The notes under the pieces are model-generated. The model had not been told where the DNA came from, did no database searches, and saw only the letters and a program-made list of their open reading frames with translations. This document shows positions 13,412 to 24,281 of a stretch of DNA of 64,000 nucleotides, piece by piece. The stretch comes from Bryobacteraceae bacterium. GTDB taxonomy: Bacteria; Acidobacteriota; Terriglobia; Bryobacterales; Bryobacteraceae. Position 1 is the first letter of the stretch, and every line of letters begins with the position of its first letter. Position numbers and translations under genes: made by a program. The DNA lies in NCBI GenBank assembly GCA_026002855.1, contig BPGD01000001.1:1205972-1269971 (forward strand), read 5' to 3'.

Positions 13412-14908
13412 ATGGCGTTCGCCCTGTTCCTTTCGGTGTTCCTGATTGCCGCCTGCGGGCTCGTCTATGAGCTCATCGCCGGGGCTCTGGCCAGTTACCT
13501 GCTTGGCGACAGCGTGCTTCAGTTCTCCACCGTCATCGGAACGTACCTGTTCGCGATGGGCGCGGGCTCGTGGCTGTCGCGATATCTGACGCGCGCGCTG
13601 GTGGCCCGGTTCATCACCATCGAGCTGATGGTCGGGCTGGTGGGCGGCTTCTCGTCCACAATGCTGTTTCTCGCTTTCGCTCACGCGAGCGGCTTCCGCT
13701 TCCTGCTGTATGGCGTGGTGCTGGTCATCGGCGTTCTGGTGGGGCTCGAGATCCCACTGCTGATGCGAATCCTGCGCGAACGCTATCAGCTCCGCGAGCT
13801 GGTGGCGAACGTGCTCACCTTCGACTATCTGGGCGCCCTCGGCGCATCGCTCCTGTTCCCGCTGTTTCTGGTGCCGCGGCTTGGCCTGGTGCGGGGCGCG
13901 ATGCTGTTCGGGCTGATCAACGCGCTGGTGGCGCTGTGGTCCACCTGGCTGTTCCGGCCGCATCTGCCGCAGCCGCTCCTGCAGCGCGCCGCGGCCGTGT
14001 CCGTGGTCGCCGTGCTGGGCGCGGGGCTGGCGCTTGGCCAACAGATCACCGACACGGCCGACGCTGCGCTCTATGCCGACGACGTGATTCTCGCCCGCAC
14101 CACGCCCTATCAACGCATCGTGGTCACGCGCTGGAAGGACGATTACCGGCTTTACCTGAACGGGCACCTGCAATTCTCCTCGCGCGACGAATACCGCTAT
14201 CACGAAGCGCTGGTCCACCCCGGCCTGGCCTCGCTGGCCCTGCCCCGCCGCGTGCTGGTGCTCGGCGGCGGCGACGGACTGGCCGCGCGCGAAATCCTCC
14301 GCTATCCGTCGGTCGAGTCAGTCACGCTCGTCGACCTCGACCCGGAAATGACGCGACTGTTTTCGACGCACCCGCTGCTCGTGCAGCTCAACCAGGGCTC
14401 GCTCCGCGACCGCCGCGTGCGCATCATCAACGCCGACGCGTTCCCCTGGCTGGAGGCCAACGGCGAACCGTTCGACTTCATTGCCGTCGACTTCCCCGAC
14501 CCGAACAATTACTCGCTGGGCAAGCTTTACACGACAGCCTTCTACCGGCTGCTGAAACGCGCCCTCGCCGCCGGCGGCGCCGCCGCCGTGCAGTCCACGT
14601 CGCCCATGTTCGCGCGCCAGTCCTTCTGGTGCATCCACGAGACGATGAAGTCGGCCGGGTTCCGCACGTATCCGTATCATGCCTACGTCCCGTCTTTCGG
14701 CGAATGGGGCTACGTGCTCGCCACGCATGGCGCCTGGCAGCCGCCGGCGCGGCTGCCTGCGGGGCTGCGCTTCCTCACCGCGCGGAACGTTGCGTCTCTG
14801 TTCGAGTTCCCGCCGGATCTGGCGCCCGTCCCCGCCGAGCCGAACCGCCTGTTCGACCAGGTGCTGGTCCGCTACTACGACCGCGAATGGCGCGAAATCG
14901 TACGATGA
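13412..14908 (+). CDS. Membrane-bound spermidine-synthase-like aminopropyltransferase
   Basis: A 498-residue protein. The N-terminal ~215 residues contain about seven hydrophobic helices. The C-terminal half is a spermidine-synthase Rossmann domain: 'RRVLVLGGGDGLAAREILRY' for dcAdoMet binding, 'SVTLVDLDPEMTRLF', and 'AVDFPDPNNYSLGKLY' in place of the usual D-x-x-D substrate loop. The altered loop and membrane part mean the acceptor may not be putrescine. Together with speH it could transfer aminopropyl groups to a membrane-associated substrate. It overlaps the next gene by ATGA. Confidence 0.85.
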   Translation: MAFALFLSVFLIAACGLVYELIAGALASYLLGDSVLQFSTVIGTYLFAMGAGSWLSRYLTRALVARFITIELMVGLVGGFSSTMLFLAFAHASGFRFLLYGVVLVIGVLVGLEIPLLMRILRERYQLRELVANVLTFDYLGALGASLLFPLFLVPRLGLVRGAMLFGLINALVALWSTWLFRPHLPQPLLQRAAAVSVVAVLGAGLALGQQITDTADAALYADDVILARTTPYQRIVVTRWKDDYRLYLNGHLQFSSRDEYRYHEALVHPGLASLALPRRVLVLGGGDGLAAREILRYPSVESVTLVDLDPEMTRLFSTHPLLVQLNQGSLRDRRVRIINADAFPWLEANGEPFDFIAVDFPDPNNYSLGKLYTTAFYRLLKRALAAGGAAAVQSTSPMFARQSFWCIHETMKSAGFRTYPYHAYVPSFGEWGYVLATHGAWQPPARLPAGLRFLTARNVASLFEFPPDLAPVPAEPNRLFDQVLVRYYDREWREIVR

Positions 14909-16440
14909 ACGGCGCGAACCGGCGCGAATTCGCCTTCTCGATCCTCGGGCTGCTGCCGAAATCCGAGCCGCGCATCGAGGGCGGCTTCGTTTTTGAGTCC
15001 GACAGCGAGGGCCCCGATCTCGGACACCGCCTGCGGGACCACGCGGCCTTCCCTGCCCCGCGCCGCACGGCGCGAATCGAAACCATCATCGTGGGCGGCG
15101 GTGTGGCGGGCCTGTCGGCCGCCTGGCATCTGCACCGCCGCGGGTTCCGCGATTTTCTCGTGCTGGAGATGGAAAAACAGTCCGGCGGCAATGCCCGCTG
15201 GGGCCGGAACGACGTCTCCGCCTTCCCGTGGGCCGCGCACTACCTGCCCGTGCCGGATCCGCGCCAGACGCTGACGCGCGAGCTCTGCCGCGAACTCGGA
15301 CTGCTCGAGGGCGACGAATGGAACGAGCGCCACCTGTGCCACGAGCCCCGTGAGCGGCTCTTCATTCACGGCCGCTGGCAGGAGGGCATCGAGCCCGCCG
15401 TCGGACTGGGCGCGGAAGACCTGCGCCAGTTCGCGCGCTTCCAGGCCATCATCGGCGAACTGCGGCAGACAGGAGCCTTCCGCATCCCCATGGAAGAGGG
15501 GCTTGAGCGCACGACGCCCGCCATCGGCCGGCTCGACCAGCTCAGCTTCGACCAGTGGCTGGACGATCACGGCTTCTCTTCCGGCTACCTGCGCTGGTAT
15601 CTCGACTACTGCACGCGCGACGACTACGGCACCCGGCTGGAGGCGATCTCCGCCTGGGCCGGCCTGCACTACTTCGCCGCGCGCGAGCCCCGCGAACTCG
15701 GACCGCTCACCTGGCCTGAGGGCAACGGCTGGATTGTGCAGCGGCTGCTCGACAGGCTCTCCCCATTTGTCCGCACCGGCGCCATGGCGCGGCGCATCCA
15801 GCGCCATGGGACACGGTGGGAGGTGATCGCCGGCGACACGCGCTACGAGGCGCGCTTCGTCATCTTCGCCGCGCCCACCTGGCTGGCCTCGTGGATCGTG
15901 GATCCGCCGCCGCCCCGCTGGCCGTTCGAGTATGCGCCCTGGGTGGTGGCCAATCTGACGCTCGACCGCTGGCCGCAGAACCGAGGGCTCGAATTCGCCT
16001 GGGACAACGTCTTCTACGGGTCACCCTCGCTCGGCTACGTGGTGGCCACGCACCAGAATGTGCGCATACACCAGCCGCAGACGGTCTGGACATGGTACAT
16101 GGCGCTCGCCTCCGGCCGCGCGGCCGACCAGCGCCGGCTGCTGCTCGGCGGCGACTTCGCCTGGTGGCGCGACACCGTGCTCGCCGACCTCGAGCGCGCG
16201 CATCCCGACATCCGCCATTGCGTGCGGCGTATCGACATCTTCCGTATTGGACATGCCATGCCCCGGCCGGCGCCGGGCGCCATCTTCCACCCGGAGCGGC
16301 GCCGCCGCGCGCGTCCCGCCGGCACGCTTGTCTACGCCAACAGCGACCTGAGCGCGCTCTCGCTGTTCGAAGAGGCGCTCTATTGCGGCGTCCGCGCGGC
16401 GGACCACGTGCTTCGCCTGGCGGCCCGCGCGGGCGCCTGA
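14905..16440 (+). CDS. FAD-dependent amine-oxidase-like protein
   Basis: A 511-residue protein. An N-terminal segment (NRREFAFSILGLL) resembles a twin-arginine signal but is atypical. An FAD-binding Rossmann motif follows ('ETIIVGGGVAGLSAAWHLHR', then 'LVLEMEKQSGGNAR'). 'RFVIFAAPTWLASWIV' and the C-terminal 'AGTLVYANSDLSALSLFEEA' recall flavin amine oxidases/protoporphyrinogen-oxidase-like enzymes. It is coupled to the spermidine-synthase homologue (ATGA), so it may oxidise the aminopropylated product or another polyamine. It is the last gene of the eight-gene run and converges with rlmH seven bases away. Confidence 0.82.
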   Translation: MNGANRREFAFSILGLLPKSEPRIEGGFVFESDSEGPDLGHRLRDHAAFPAPRRTARIETIIVGGGVAGLSAAWHLHRRGFRDFLVLEMEKQSGGNARWGRNDVSAFPWAAHYLPVPDPRQTLTRELCRELGLLEGDEWNERHLCHEPRERLFIHGRWQEGIEPAVGLGAEDLRQFARFQAIIGELRQTGAFRIPMEEGLERTTPAIGRLDQLSFDQWLDDHGFSSGYLRWYLDYCTRDDYGTRLEAISAWAGLHYFAAREPRELGPLTWPEGNGWIVQRLLDRLSPFVRTGAMARRIQRHGTRWEVIAGDTRYEARFVIFAAPTWLASWIVDPPPPRWPFEYAPWVVANLTLDRWPQNRGLEFAWDNVFYGSPSLGYVVATHQNVRIHQPQTVWTWYMALASGRAADQRRLLLGGDFAWWRDTVLADLERAHPDIRHCVRRIDIFRIGHAMPRPAPGAIFHPERRRRARPAGTLVYANSDLSALSLFEEALYCGVRAADHVLRLAARAGA

Positions 16441-16447
16441 GCGGCGC

Positions 16448-16867
16448 TCAGCGCGGATAGGGATGCCCGCGCAGCATCGCCAGCGCCCGGTAGATCTGCT
16501 CGGCGAGCACGGCGCGGGCCAGTTCGTGCGGCATGGTCAGGCGCGACAGCGCCAGCAGCAGGTGCGCCTTCGGCTTCCAGCTTTCAGGAAGCCCGTCATG
16601 GCCGCCGACAACGAAGACGAGGTCGCGCGCCTCGCGTTCGGCCGCTTCCACCAGCGCGGCGAACTCGCGCGAGTCCGGCTGGCGGCCTTGCGGGTCCAGC
16701 AGGACGTGGCGGCCTGAGGGATGGCGCGTGAACGGGTCGTAGCGGCGCGGATCAATCTCGCGCATCTCGCATTGCATGTAGCGCGAGCTGCGTTTGATGT
16801 ACTCCGCGGCAAGCGCGTTGGCATGCTCGTCGCGCGCCCGGCCCACATACAGCAGCCACAGCTTCAC
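16448..16867 (-). CDS. rlmH: 23S rRNA (pseudouridine1915-N3)-methyltransferase
   Basis: A 139-residue SPOUT methyltransferase: 'MKLWLLYVGRARDEHANALA' at the N-terminus, 'AAEYIKRSSRYM', 'LLDPQGRQPDSREFAALVEA', the AdoMet-knot segment 'LVFVVGGHDGLPES', and the C-terminal 'LSRLTMPHELARAVLAEQIY' followed by RALAMLRGHPYPR. The length is a little short for the family (~155) but the knot is complete. I chose the GTG at 16867 because it gives the normal N-terminus; the in-frame ATG at 16903 adds an unrelated 12 residues. Confidence 0.92.
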   Translation of the reverse strand: MKLWLLYVGRARDEHANALAAEYIKRSSRYMQCEMREIDPRRYDPFTRHPSGRHVLLDPQGRQPDSREFAALVEAAEREARDLVFVVGGHDGLPESWKPKAHLLLALSRLTMPHELARAVLAEQIYRALAMLRGHPYPR

Positions 16868-16947
16868 GCCCACAGTATCGCCCGCCCGCGCCCTTGAGTC
16901 CATTGCCGGTATCCTGTTACGGTGGAGGATGGCCCCGAGGGCCAGCC

Positions 16948-17805
16948 ATGGATTGGTTTAAAGCGAAAAAGATCGAGAAAGCCCCGGGCGAACAACGCCA
17001 CGTCCGCACCGAAGGCCTGTGGGTCAAGTGCGAAGGCTGCCGCCAGATCATCTGGCGCAAGGAAATTGAAGAAAACCTCCATTGCTGCCCGAAGTGCGGC
17101 TACCACTTCCGCATCGACGCGCGAACGCGCCTGAAGTACCTGCTCGATCCCGAACCGGCCTGGCAGGAACACGACGCCTCGCTGGTCTCCACCGATCCGC
17201 TGGAGTTCGTCGATTCGAAGCCTTACAAAGAGCGGCTCGCCGCCATGCAGCAGGAGCTCGGGCTGCGGGACGCCATCATTTCAGTCACCGGAAAGCTCGC
17301 CGGGCGCGCCGTGCATGTGTGCGCGCTGGAGCTGAAGTTCATTGGCGGTTCGATGGGCGCGGTGGTGGGCGAAGTGATCGCCCGCGCCATCGAGCGGTCC
17401 CTCCAGACGCGCGACCCGCTGATCATCGTCTCTGCCTCCGGCGGCGCTCGCATGCAGGAGGGCGCGGTGAGCCTGATGCAGCTCGGCAAGATCAGCGCCC
17501 TGCTGATGCGGCTCGACGAAGAACGCATTCCGTACATCAGCGTGCTCACGGATCCGACCACCGGCGGCGTGACCGCCAGCTTCGCCATGCTCGGCGATTT
17601 GAACATTGCTGAGCCGGGCGCACTGATCGGTTTCGCCGGCCCGCGCGTCATTGAACAGACCATCCGCCAGAAGCTGCCTGAGGGATTCCAGCGTTCGGAG
17701 TTCGTGATGCAGCACGGATTCCTAGACGCGGTGGTCAGGCGCGGCGAGCTGCGCGATTTCATCGCCCGCGCGCTCGACTTCCTGTGCGGTCCTCTCCCGT
17801 CATGA
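16948..17805 (+). CDS. accD: Acetyl-CoA carboxylase carboxyltransferase subunit beta
   Basis: A 285-residue subunit that, with AccA, transfers CO2 from carboxybiotin to acetyl-CoA to give malonyl-CoA. An N-terminal zinc ribbon (CEGC near residue 29, CPKC near residue 48) precedes the crotonase-like carboxyltransferase domain: 'KFIGGSMGAVVGEVIARAIE', 'SASGGARMQEGAVSLMQLGK', 'TDPTTGGVTASFAMLGD', 'IGFAGPRVIEQTI'. The ATG at 16948 is preceded by a plausible ribosome site. It overlaps the following D-aminoacylase gene by ATGA. folC, often next to accD, is not here. Confidence 0.95.
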   Translation: MDWFKAKKIEKAPGEQRHVRTEGLWVKCEGCRQIIWRKEIEENLHCCPKCGYHFRIDARTRLKYLLDPEPAWQEHDASLVSTDPLEFVDSKPYKERLAAMQQELGLRDAIISVTGKLAGRAVHVCALELKFIGGSMGAVVGEVIARAIERSLQTRDPLIIVSASGGARMQEGAVSLMQLGKISALLMRLDEERIPYISVLTDPTTGGVTASFAMLGDLNIAEPGALIGFAGPRVIEQTIRQKLPEGFQRSEFVMQHGFLDAVVRRGELRDFIARALDFLCGPLPS

Positions 17806-19369
17806 GAGTCGCGCTGCTTCTCCTTCTCGCCGCTTTTTCCGCCTCCGGCCAGTACGACATCGTGATCCGCAACGCGCGCGTCATCGACGGCACGGGCAAT
17901 CCCTGGTTTCACGCAAGCATCGCCATTCAGGACGGCCGCATCGCCGCCATCGGGCGGCTTGAGGGCGCCACCGCGCGCCGTGTCATTGACGCCGCCGGCC
18001 GCGTGGCCGCGCCCGGCTTTATCGACGTCCACACGCACGTCGAAGGGACCATCGAAAAAGTGCCGCGTGCGGACAATTACCTGCTCGATGGCGTCACCAC
18101 CATCGTCACCGGCAACTGCGGCGGCTCCACCCAGAACGTCGGCGCCTGGTTCCGGCGCCTGGAGGAGCTGGGCATCGGCGTCAACGTCGCCACGCTGGTC
18201 GGACACAACACCGTGCGCCGCCAGGTGATGGGCACGGAGAACCGCCACGCCACGCCGGAGGAGCTGGCGCGGATGAAAGAGCTCGTTCACGCGGCCATGC
18301 AGCAGGGCGCGGTGGGCCTGTCCACCGGGCTCATCTACATTCCCGGCGCCTACGCGCCCACGGAAGAAGTGGTGGAGCTGGCCAGATCCGCCGCCGTCTA
18401 TGACGGCGTCTACGCTTCCCACATGCGCGACGAAGGCGCTCAGATTCTTGACGCCATCCATGAGGCCGCGCGCGTGGGCGAGCAGGCGGGCATGCCCGTC
18501 CAGATTTCGCATTTCAAGATCGACACGCCGCGCATCTGGGGCTTCAGCGAAAAGTCGATCGCACTCGTCGAAGAGTACCGCCGCCGCGGCGTGGACGTCG
18601 TCGTGGATCAATACCCTTACGATCACTCCTCCACGAATCTCGGCATCACGCTGCCCGCCTGGGCGCTGGCCGGCGGCACGGAGGCGCTGCGGGAACGGCT
18701 CTCCAATCCCGAAACCCGGGCGCGTATCGCCGCCGAGATGCAACAGCGGCTGAAGGATCTGGGCCATCCCGACTACTCTTACGCGACGGTCGCCTACTTC
18801 GAGAAAGAGCATTCCTGGGAGGGCCGCAACATCGTTGAGATCACGCGGCTGCGCGGGCTGGAGCCCGTGCTCGCCAACCAGATCGAGACGATCTTCCACA
18901 TCCTGCTCAATGGCGGCGCGCAGATGATCTACCACTCGATGAGTGACGTCGACATCGAACGCATCCTGCGATACCCGAACACGGCCATCGCCAGCGACGG
19001 CGGCGTGCGCGTCTTCGGCGAGGGCATGCCGCACCCGCGCTCCTACGGCACCAATGCGCGCGTGCTGGCCGAGTATGTGCGCCGGCGCGGCGTGCTGACG
19101 CTCGAGGACGCCATCCGCCGCATGACCTCGCTGCCGGCGCGCACGTTCCGCTTCCGCGACCGCGGCCTTCTGCGCGAGGGCTTCGCCGCGGACGTCGTCG
19201 TCTTCGACCCCGCGCGCGTTCAGGACAGGGCCACCTACACCCAGCCGCACCAGTACAGCGAAGGGTTCGATTACGTGCTGGTCAACGGCGTGGTAATGGT
19301 CGACGAAGGCCGGCTGACCGATGCGCGCGGCGGGCGCGTGCTGCGCCATCGCCCGGAACCCGTCCAGCC

Positions 19370-19373
<4 letters not shown>
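17802..19373 (+). CDS. Secreted N-acyl-D-amino-acid deacylase (D-aminoacylase) family amidohydrolase
   Basis: A 523-residue protein with a signal peptide (MRVALLLLLAAFSASG). It is an amidohydrolase of the D-aminoacylase branch: 'YDIVIRNARVIDGTGNPW', metal motif 'GFIDVHTHVEG', 'VTGNCGGS', 'GHNTVRR', 'GLSTGLIYIPGAYA', 'YASHMRDEG', 'QISHFKID', 'AIASDGGVRVFGEG' and 'GFAADVVVFDPARV'. Members release D-amino acids from N-acyl forms or act on related amides. Export suggests a role in scavenging, for example peptidoglycan-derived compounds. It is coupled by ATGA on both sides to accD and the ABC-F gene. Confidence 0.88.
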
Positions 19374-21319
<1,946 letters not shown>

Positions 21320-21326
21320 AAAGCCC

Positions 21327-21361
21327 GGCCCGCTGCGGGCTCTACGGCCGCGCAGCGGGCC
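21327..21361 (-). terminator. Intrinsic terminator-like hairpin between convergent genes
   Basis: An 11-bp perfect stem (GGCCCGCTGCG at 21327-21337 with CGCAGCGGGCC at 21351-21361) and a 13-base loop. On the minus strand the stem is followed by GGGCTTTTC, a short T run, so it best serves the molybdopterin oxidoreductase operon ending at 21384. On the plus strand there is no T tract after the stem. Confidence 0.6.
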
Positions 21362-21383
21362 GGCGGCTGCGTCATGGAGTCGC

Positions 21384-23609
21384 TCAGACGGCTGGCTCGA
21401 TCGCGACCACCGCATCCATGATGCAGCCCGAGCCGAGCCAGTTGCCGTGTTGGACCAGCTCATCGATGGTCTGCGCGGGAATCAGATCGTTGTCGCAGAA
21501 ACCTTTCCCGCCGGCAACGCTGAGCCACGGCGAGCGATGGCCCAGGCCGTGCGGCACGGCCACCGCGTCCGGGCGGATGGTCTCTGTCAGCCGCGCCACG
21601 CCCACGGCTTCGCCCGCACGCGAGCGCACCCGCACGCGGGCTCCATCCCGGATCCCGTGCCTGGCCGCCGTGGAGGGGTGAATGTGAACGTAGGGCGTCC
21701 CGTCAATCTCGAAGAGAACCGGGTTGTTCTGCGTGGAATTGCGCTTGTGCGCGGCTGGCAGGTAAGTGATGAGGTAGTACGGGTAGTCTGCGCTCGGCAG
21801 GTCGCGCTTCGGCCGCCAGTTAGGCAGCGGATCGTAGTTCTTTGCCGCAAAAGCGGGAATGTAGATCTGGCATTTGCCGGAAGCAGTGGCGAATTTCGTG
21901 GCCGGAATGAACGGCTTCTCACCGGCGACGAAACCTTTTTTGCGGAAATCGGCAAAGTTCTGCCCGAGTCCCGACCGCCGGACCTGCTCGTCGAGAAGCT
22001 CGCTGGGGCTGATCCACGAGCCATCCGCTTTCCTGAAGTAATCCGGCGCCAGGCGCTTGCCCAGCTCAATGGCGATGTAGGCGGCGCTTTTTGCCTCGAA
22101 GGGTGCACCGACCACGGGCTGGCGGACAACCGCGAACGGGGATTTCGCCGCCATCTCCCGGACAATGATGTCGCTGCCTTCCAGGAACATCGTGCTCGGC
22201 AGCACCACGTCGGCGAAGTACATCGCGTCCATGGGCAGGATGTCGACAAGCACCATGAACTCGACCGTCTTCAGCGCCTCTTCCATCATTCGCCGCTGCG
22301 GTAAGCTGCTCAGGTTGTAGTTGTTCCAGAAGAGGAATTTCACCCGGCCCGGATACCGGTTCAGCATCCCGTCCGCCAGCGTGGAAAACATGCCATAACC
22401 GCCGGCCAGCGGCAGCTTCTCGCGTCCGTCCACGCGCTTCGCGGGCAGCTTCGGGTATGCAGGCGGCCGATAGATTGCGTCCAGGCCCGGGATCTCAAAG
22501 GTCCTTGGGAAGTAGTGGCCGCCCGGCCGGTCAATGTTGCCCGCCAGGATGTTCAGAATGGCGATGGCGTGGCATAGGGGCGCCGCGTTCTCGTAATTCG
22601 CAGCGAGGGTTTTCTTGTGCAGCGGCGCAACGGCCGGACGCGTCGAGCCGAATTGGCGTGCGATGCGTCGGATGACATCGGCCGGAATATCGCTCTCTTT
22701 TTCGGCCCACTCCGGAGTGTACTTTTCGAAATGCTCGCGGATTTGCGTCTCGTATTCCGGGAAATTCGTGTATTGGCTGACAAAGTCCCGGTCATAGAGA
22801 TTCTCTTTCAGCAACACGTGGATCATGGCCAGCGCCACCGCGAGGTCGCCGCCGGGCCGCACCGGGTGCCACTCGTCGGCAAACTTTGCCGTTGCCGTGT
22901 ACATCGGATTGAAATTGATGACACGGGCCCCGTTTTCCTTTGCGTGGAGAAGCCGGTTGGAAAGCGAAAGCTTGGCGCGTGCCACCATGTCCCAGCCGAA
23001 CAGCACGATGTACTTTGCGTTCTCCAGATCCCAGGCGAATGTGTGGCGGCCAATGGTCTGATTCGAGATGACTATGTCCACGCCATAGCAGAGATCGTTA
23101 TGGTCGACGCGCTCCATGCCGAGCGCGCTGTAGAGCCGTGCGAACCACGGCGGCCTTCCGCGTGAGATGGCCAACAATGCTTCCTGCCCGTACTTCGAGC
23201 GGATCTCAGTGTATTTCTCGGCGATGAGGTCGAGCGCTTCGTTCCAGCTGATCCGCACCCAGCGGGGATCCTCTTCCAGTCCCTTGCGCGGATTGGTGCG
23301 CTTCATCGGGTACTTCAGCCGGTCCGGGTCGTTCCGGATGTAGGCCGATGAAGTGCCCTTCGCACAAAGCCTGCCCTCGTTGTGCGGATCCTCCGGCAGC
23401 CCCTGGATGAAGCGGATGGTTCCGTCCTTGACGGTCACTCGCATCCCGCAGGCCGAGTCGCAGATCCCACAGGCGGTGACCAGCGACTCAGGCGGATAGG
23501 GAATCGCCTGCGACCGCTCAAAGAACTCGGCGAATGCCTCGTTCCACGGCAGCGTCCCCAGCACGGCCGCGCCGCCGGCGCCCTGCAATACGCTTCTTCT
23601 GGTGATCAT
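21384..23609 (-). CDS. Tat-exported molybdopterin oxidoreductase, PsrA/PhsA-like catalytic subunit
   Basis: A 741-residue DMSO-reductase-family enzyme. The twin-arginine signal is MITRRSVLQGAGGAAVLG. The N-terminal [4Fe-4S] ligands are Cys residues in 'CGICDSACGM' and 'EGRLCAKG'. The presumed Mo ligand is Cys in 'DHNDLCYGVD', as in thiosulfate/polysulfide and arsenate reductases rather than Ser (DMSO reductase) types. Further landmarks are 'LFGWDMVARAKLSLSN', 'WHPVRPGGDLAVALAMIHVL', 'ADVVLPSTMFLEGSDI' and the C-terminal molydopterin-dinucleotide-binding domain 'VHIHPSTAARHGIRDGARV'. The substrate cannot be named from the sequence. The Fe-S partner is encoded 11 bases upstream. No NrfD/PsrC-like membrane anchor gene lies on either side. 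Confidence 0.88.
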   Translation of the reverse strand: MITRRSVLQGAGGAAVLGTLPWNEAFAEFFERSQAIPYPPESLVTACGICDSACGMRVTVKDGTIRFIQGLPEDPHNEGRLCAKGTSSAYIRNDPDRLKYPMKRTNPRKGLEEDPRWVRISWNEALDLIAEKYTEIRSKYGQEALLAISRGRPPWFARLYSALGMERVDHNDLCYGVDIVISNQTIGRHTFAWDLENAKYIVLFGWDMVARAKLSLSNRLLHAKENGARVINFNPMYTATAKFADEWHPVRPGGDLAVALAMIHVLLKENLYDRDFVSQYTNFPEYETQIREHFEKYTPEWAEKESDIPADVIRRIARQFGSTRPAVAPLHKKTLAANYENAAPLCHAIAILNILAGNIDRPGGHYFPRTFEIPGLDAIYRPPAYPKLPAKRVDGREKLPLAGGYGMFSTLADGMLNRYPGRVKFLFWNNYNLSSLPQRRMMEEALKTVEFMVLVDILPMDAMYFADVVLPSTMFLEGSDIIVREMAAKSPFAVVRQPVVGAPFEAKSAAYIAIELGKRLAPDYFRKADGSWISPSELLDEQVRRSGLGQNFADFRKKGFVAGEKPFIPATKFATASGKCQIYIPAFAAKNYDPLPNWRPKRDLPSADYPYYLITYLPAAHKRNSTQNNPVLFEIDGTPYVHIHPSTAARHGIRDGARVRVRSRAGEAVGVARLTETIRPDAVAVPHGLGHRSPWLSVAGGKGFCDNDLIPAQTIDELVQHGNWLGSGCIMDAVVAIEPAV

Positions 23610-23620
23610 CGTGCACCTCC

Positions 23621-24166
23621 TCAGCTACGCCACGGCTCCGTTACAAACCGGATGTGCGGCCGCATCTGCCTCGGGTAGGCCATGCCCGGCAGCCGGTCGC
23701 TTCCCCGGCCTTCGATCGCGTCCCACTCGCCCCACTGCAATGCGCCTGTCGGACACACGGTGGCGCATGCCGGCGCGAGCCCCTGCTCGATGCGGTCGAA
23801 GCACATCGTGCACTTCGTCGTCTTCCGCGTCGCCAGGTTGAGCTGTGGTGCCCCGTAAGGACAGAAAATGTGACACTGCCCGCAGCCCACACAACGGTCC
23901 GTGTCCACGAGCACGATGCCGTCATCCCGGCGCCAGATGGCGCGCACCGGACACACCTTCTGGCAGAACGCGTTTTCGCAGTGGTTGCAGGCCATCGAAA
24001 CGGCGGTCACCTGAACGTTGGGGAACGTCCCTGACTCCTGCCGGAGCACGCGCCTCCACCGGACATTGACGCCGGTCTCCACCTGGTTCCATTGCTTGCA
24101 GGCCGCCTCGCAGGCGCTGCATTCGATGCAACGTTTCGGATCGAAGAGCCAGCCGTAAGACCTCAT
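23621..24166 (-). CDS. 4Fe-4S ferredoxin-type electron-transfer subunit (PsrB/PhsB-like)
   Basis: A 181-residue protein with four cysteine clusters typical of the NrfC/PsrB/DmsB family: 'CIECSACEAACKQW', 'CNHCENAFCQKVCP', 'CVGCGQCHIFCPYG' and 'CTMCFDRIEQGLAPACATVC'. That makes four [4Fe-4S] clusters carrying electrons to or from the molybdenum subunit. There is no own signal peptide, as expected for a partner that hitch-hikes through the Tat system. The gene precedes the catalytic gene, the reverse of the usual psrA-psrB order. A strong GGGAGGTGACTG ribosome site lies upstream of the ATG. Confidence 0.92.
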   Translation of the reverse strand: MRSYGWLFDPKRCIECSACEAACKQWNQVETGVNVRWRRVLRQESGTFPNVQVTAVSMACNHCENAFCQKVCPVRAIWRRDDGIVLVDTDRCVGCGQCHIFCPYGAPQLNLATRKTTKCTMCFDRIEQGLAPACATVCPTGALQWGEWDAIEGRGSDRLPGMAYPRQMRPHIRFVTEPWRS

Positions 24167-24281
24167 CAGTCACCTCCCTGGGCTGCCGCAAGAGGCGCCC
24201 ATATTCATACGATACGGTCTTTTTATCTGGAACGCAAGGGTTGCGCAACAGTGTAGGGAGTTACAGCGGATTTCCGGAAGG
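24167..24281 (-). promoter_or_regulatory. Leader/promoter region of the molybdoenzyme operon
   Basis: A 115-base gap between the MFS gene (ends 24282) and the Fe-S subunit (starts 24166), both on the minus strand. The centre (about 24203-24227) is markedly AT-rich for this genome and contains candidate -10 hexamers on the minus strand near 24205-24216 (TCGTATGAATAT). I do not see a consensus -35. It marks this as a separate transcription unit from the MFS gene. Confidence 0.35.

Noticed and set aside
13570-14904. In-frame upstream extension of the FAD protein (to 956 residues)
   Set aside because: It overlaps the spermidine-synthase homologue in another frame and reads as Arg/Ala/Gly-rich noise. 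ATG 14905 with an ATGA overlap is the natural start.
17223-19349. Long minus-strand open frame across accD and the D-aminoacylase gene
   Set aside because: It is antisense to two clearly recognised enzymes and has no ribosome site or motif of its own.
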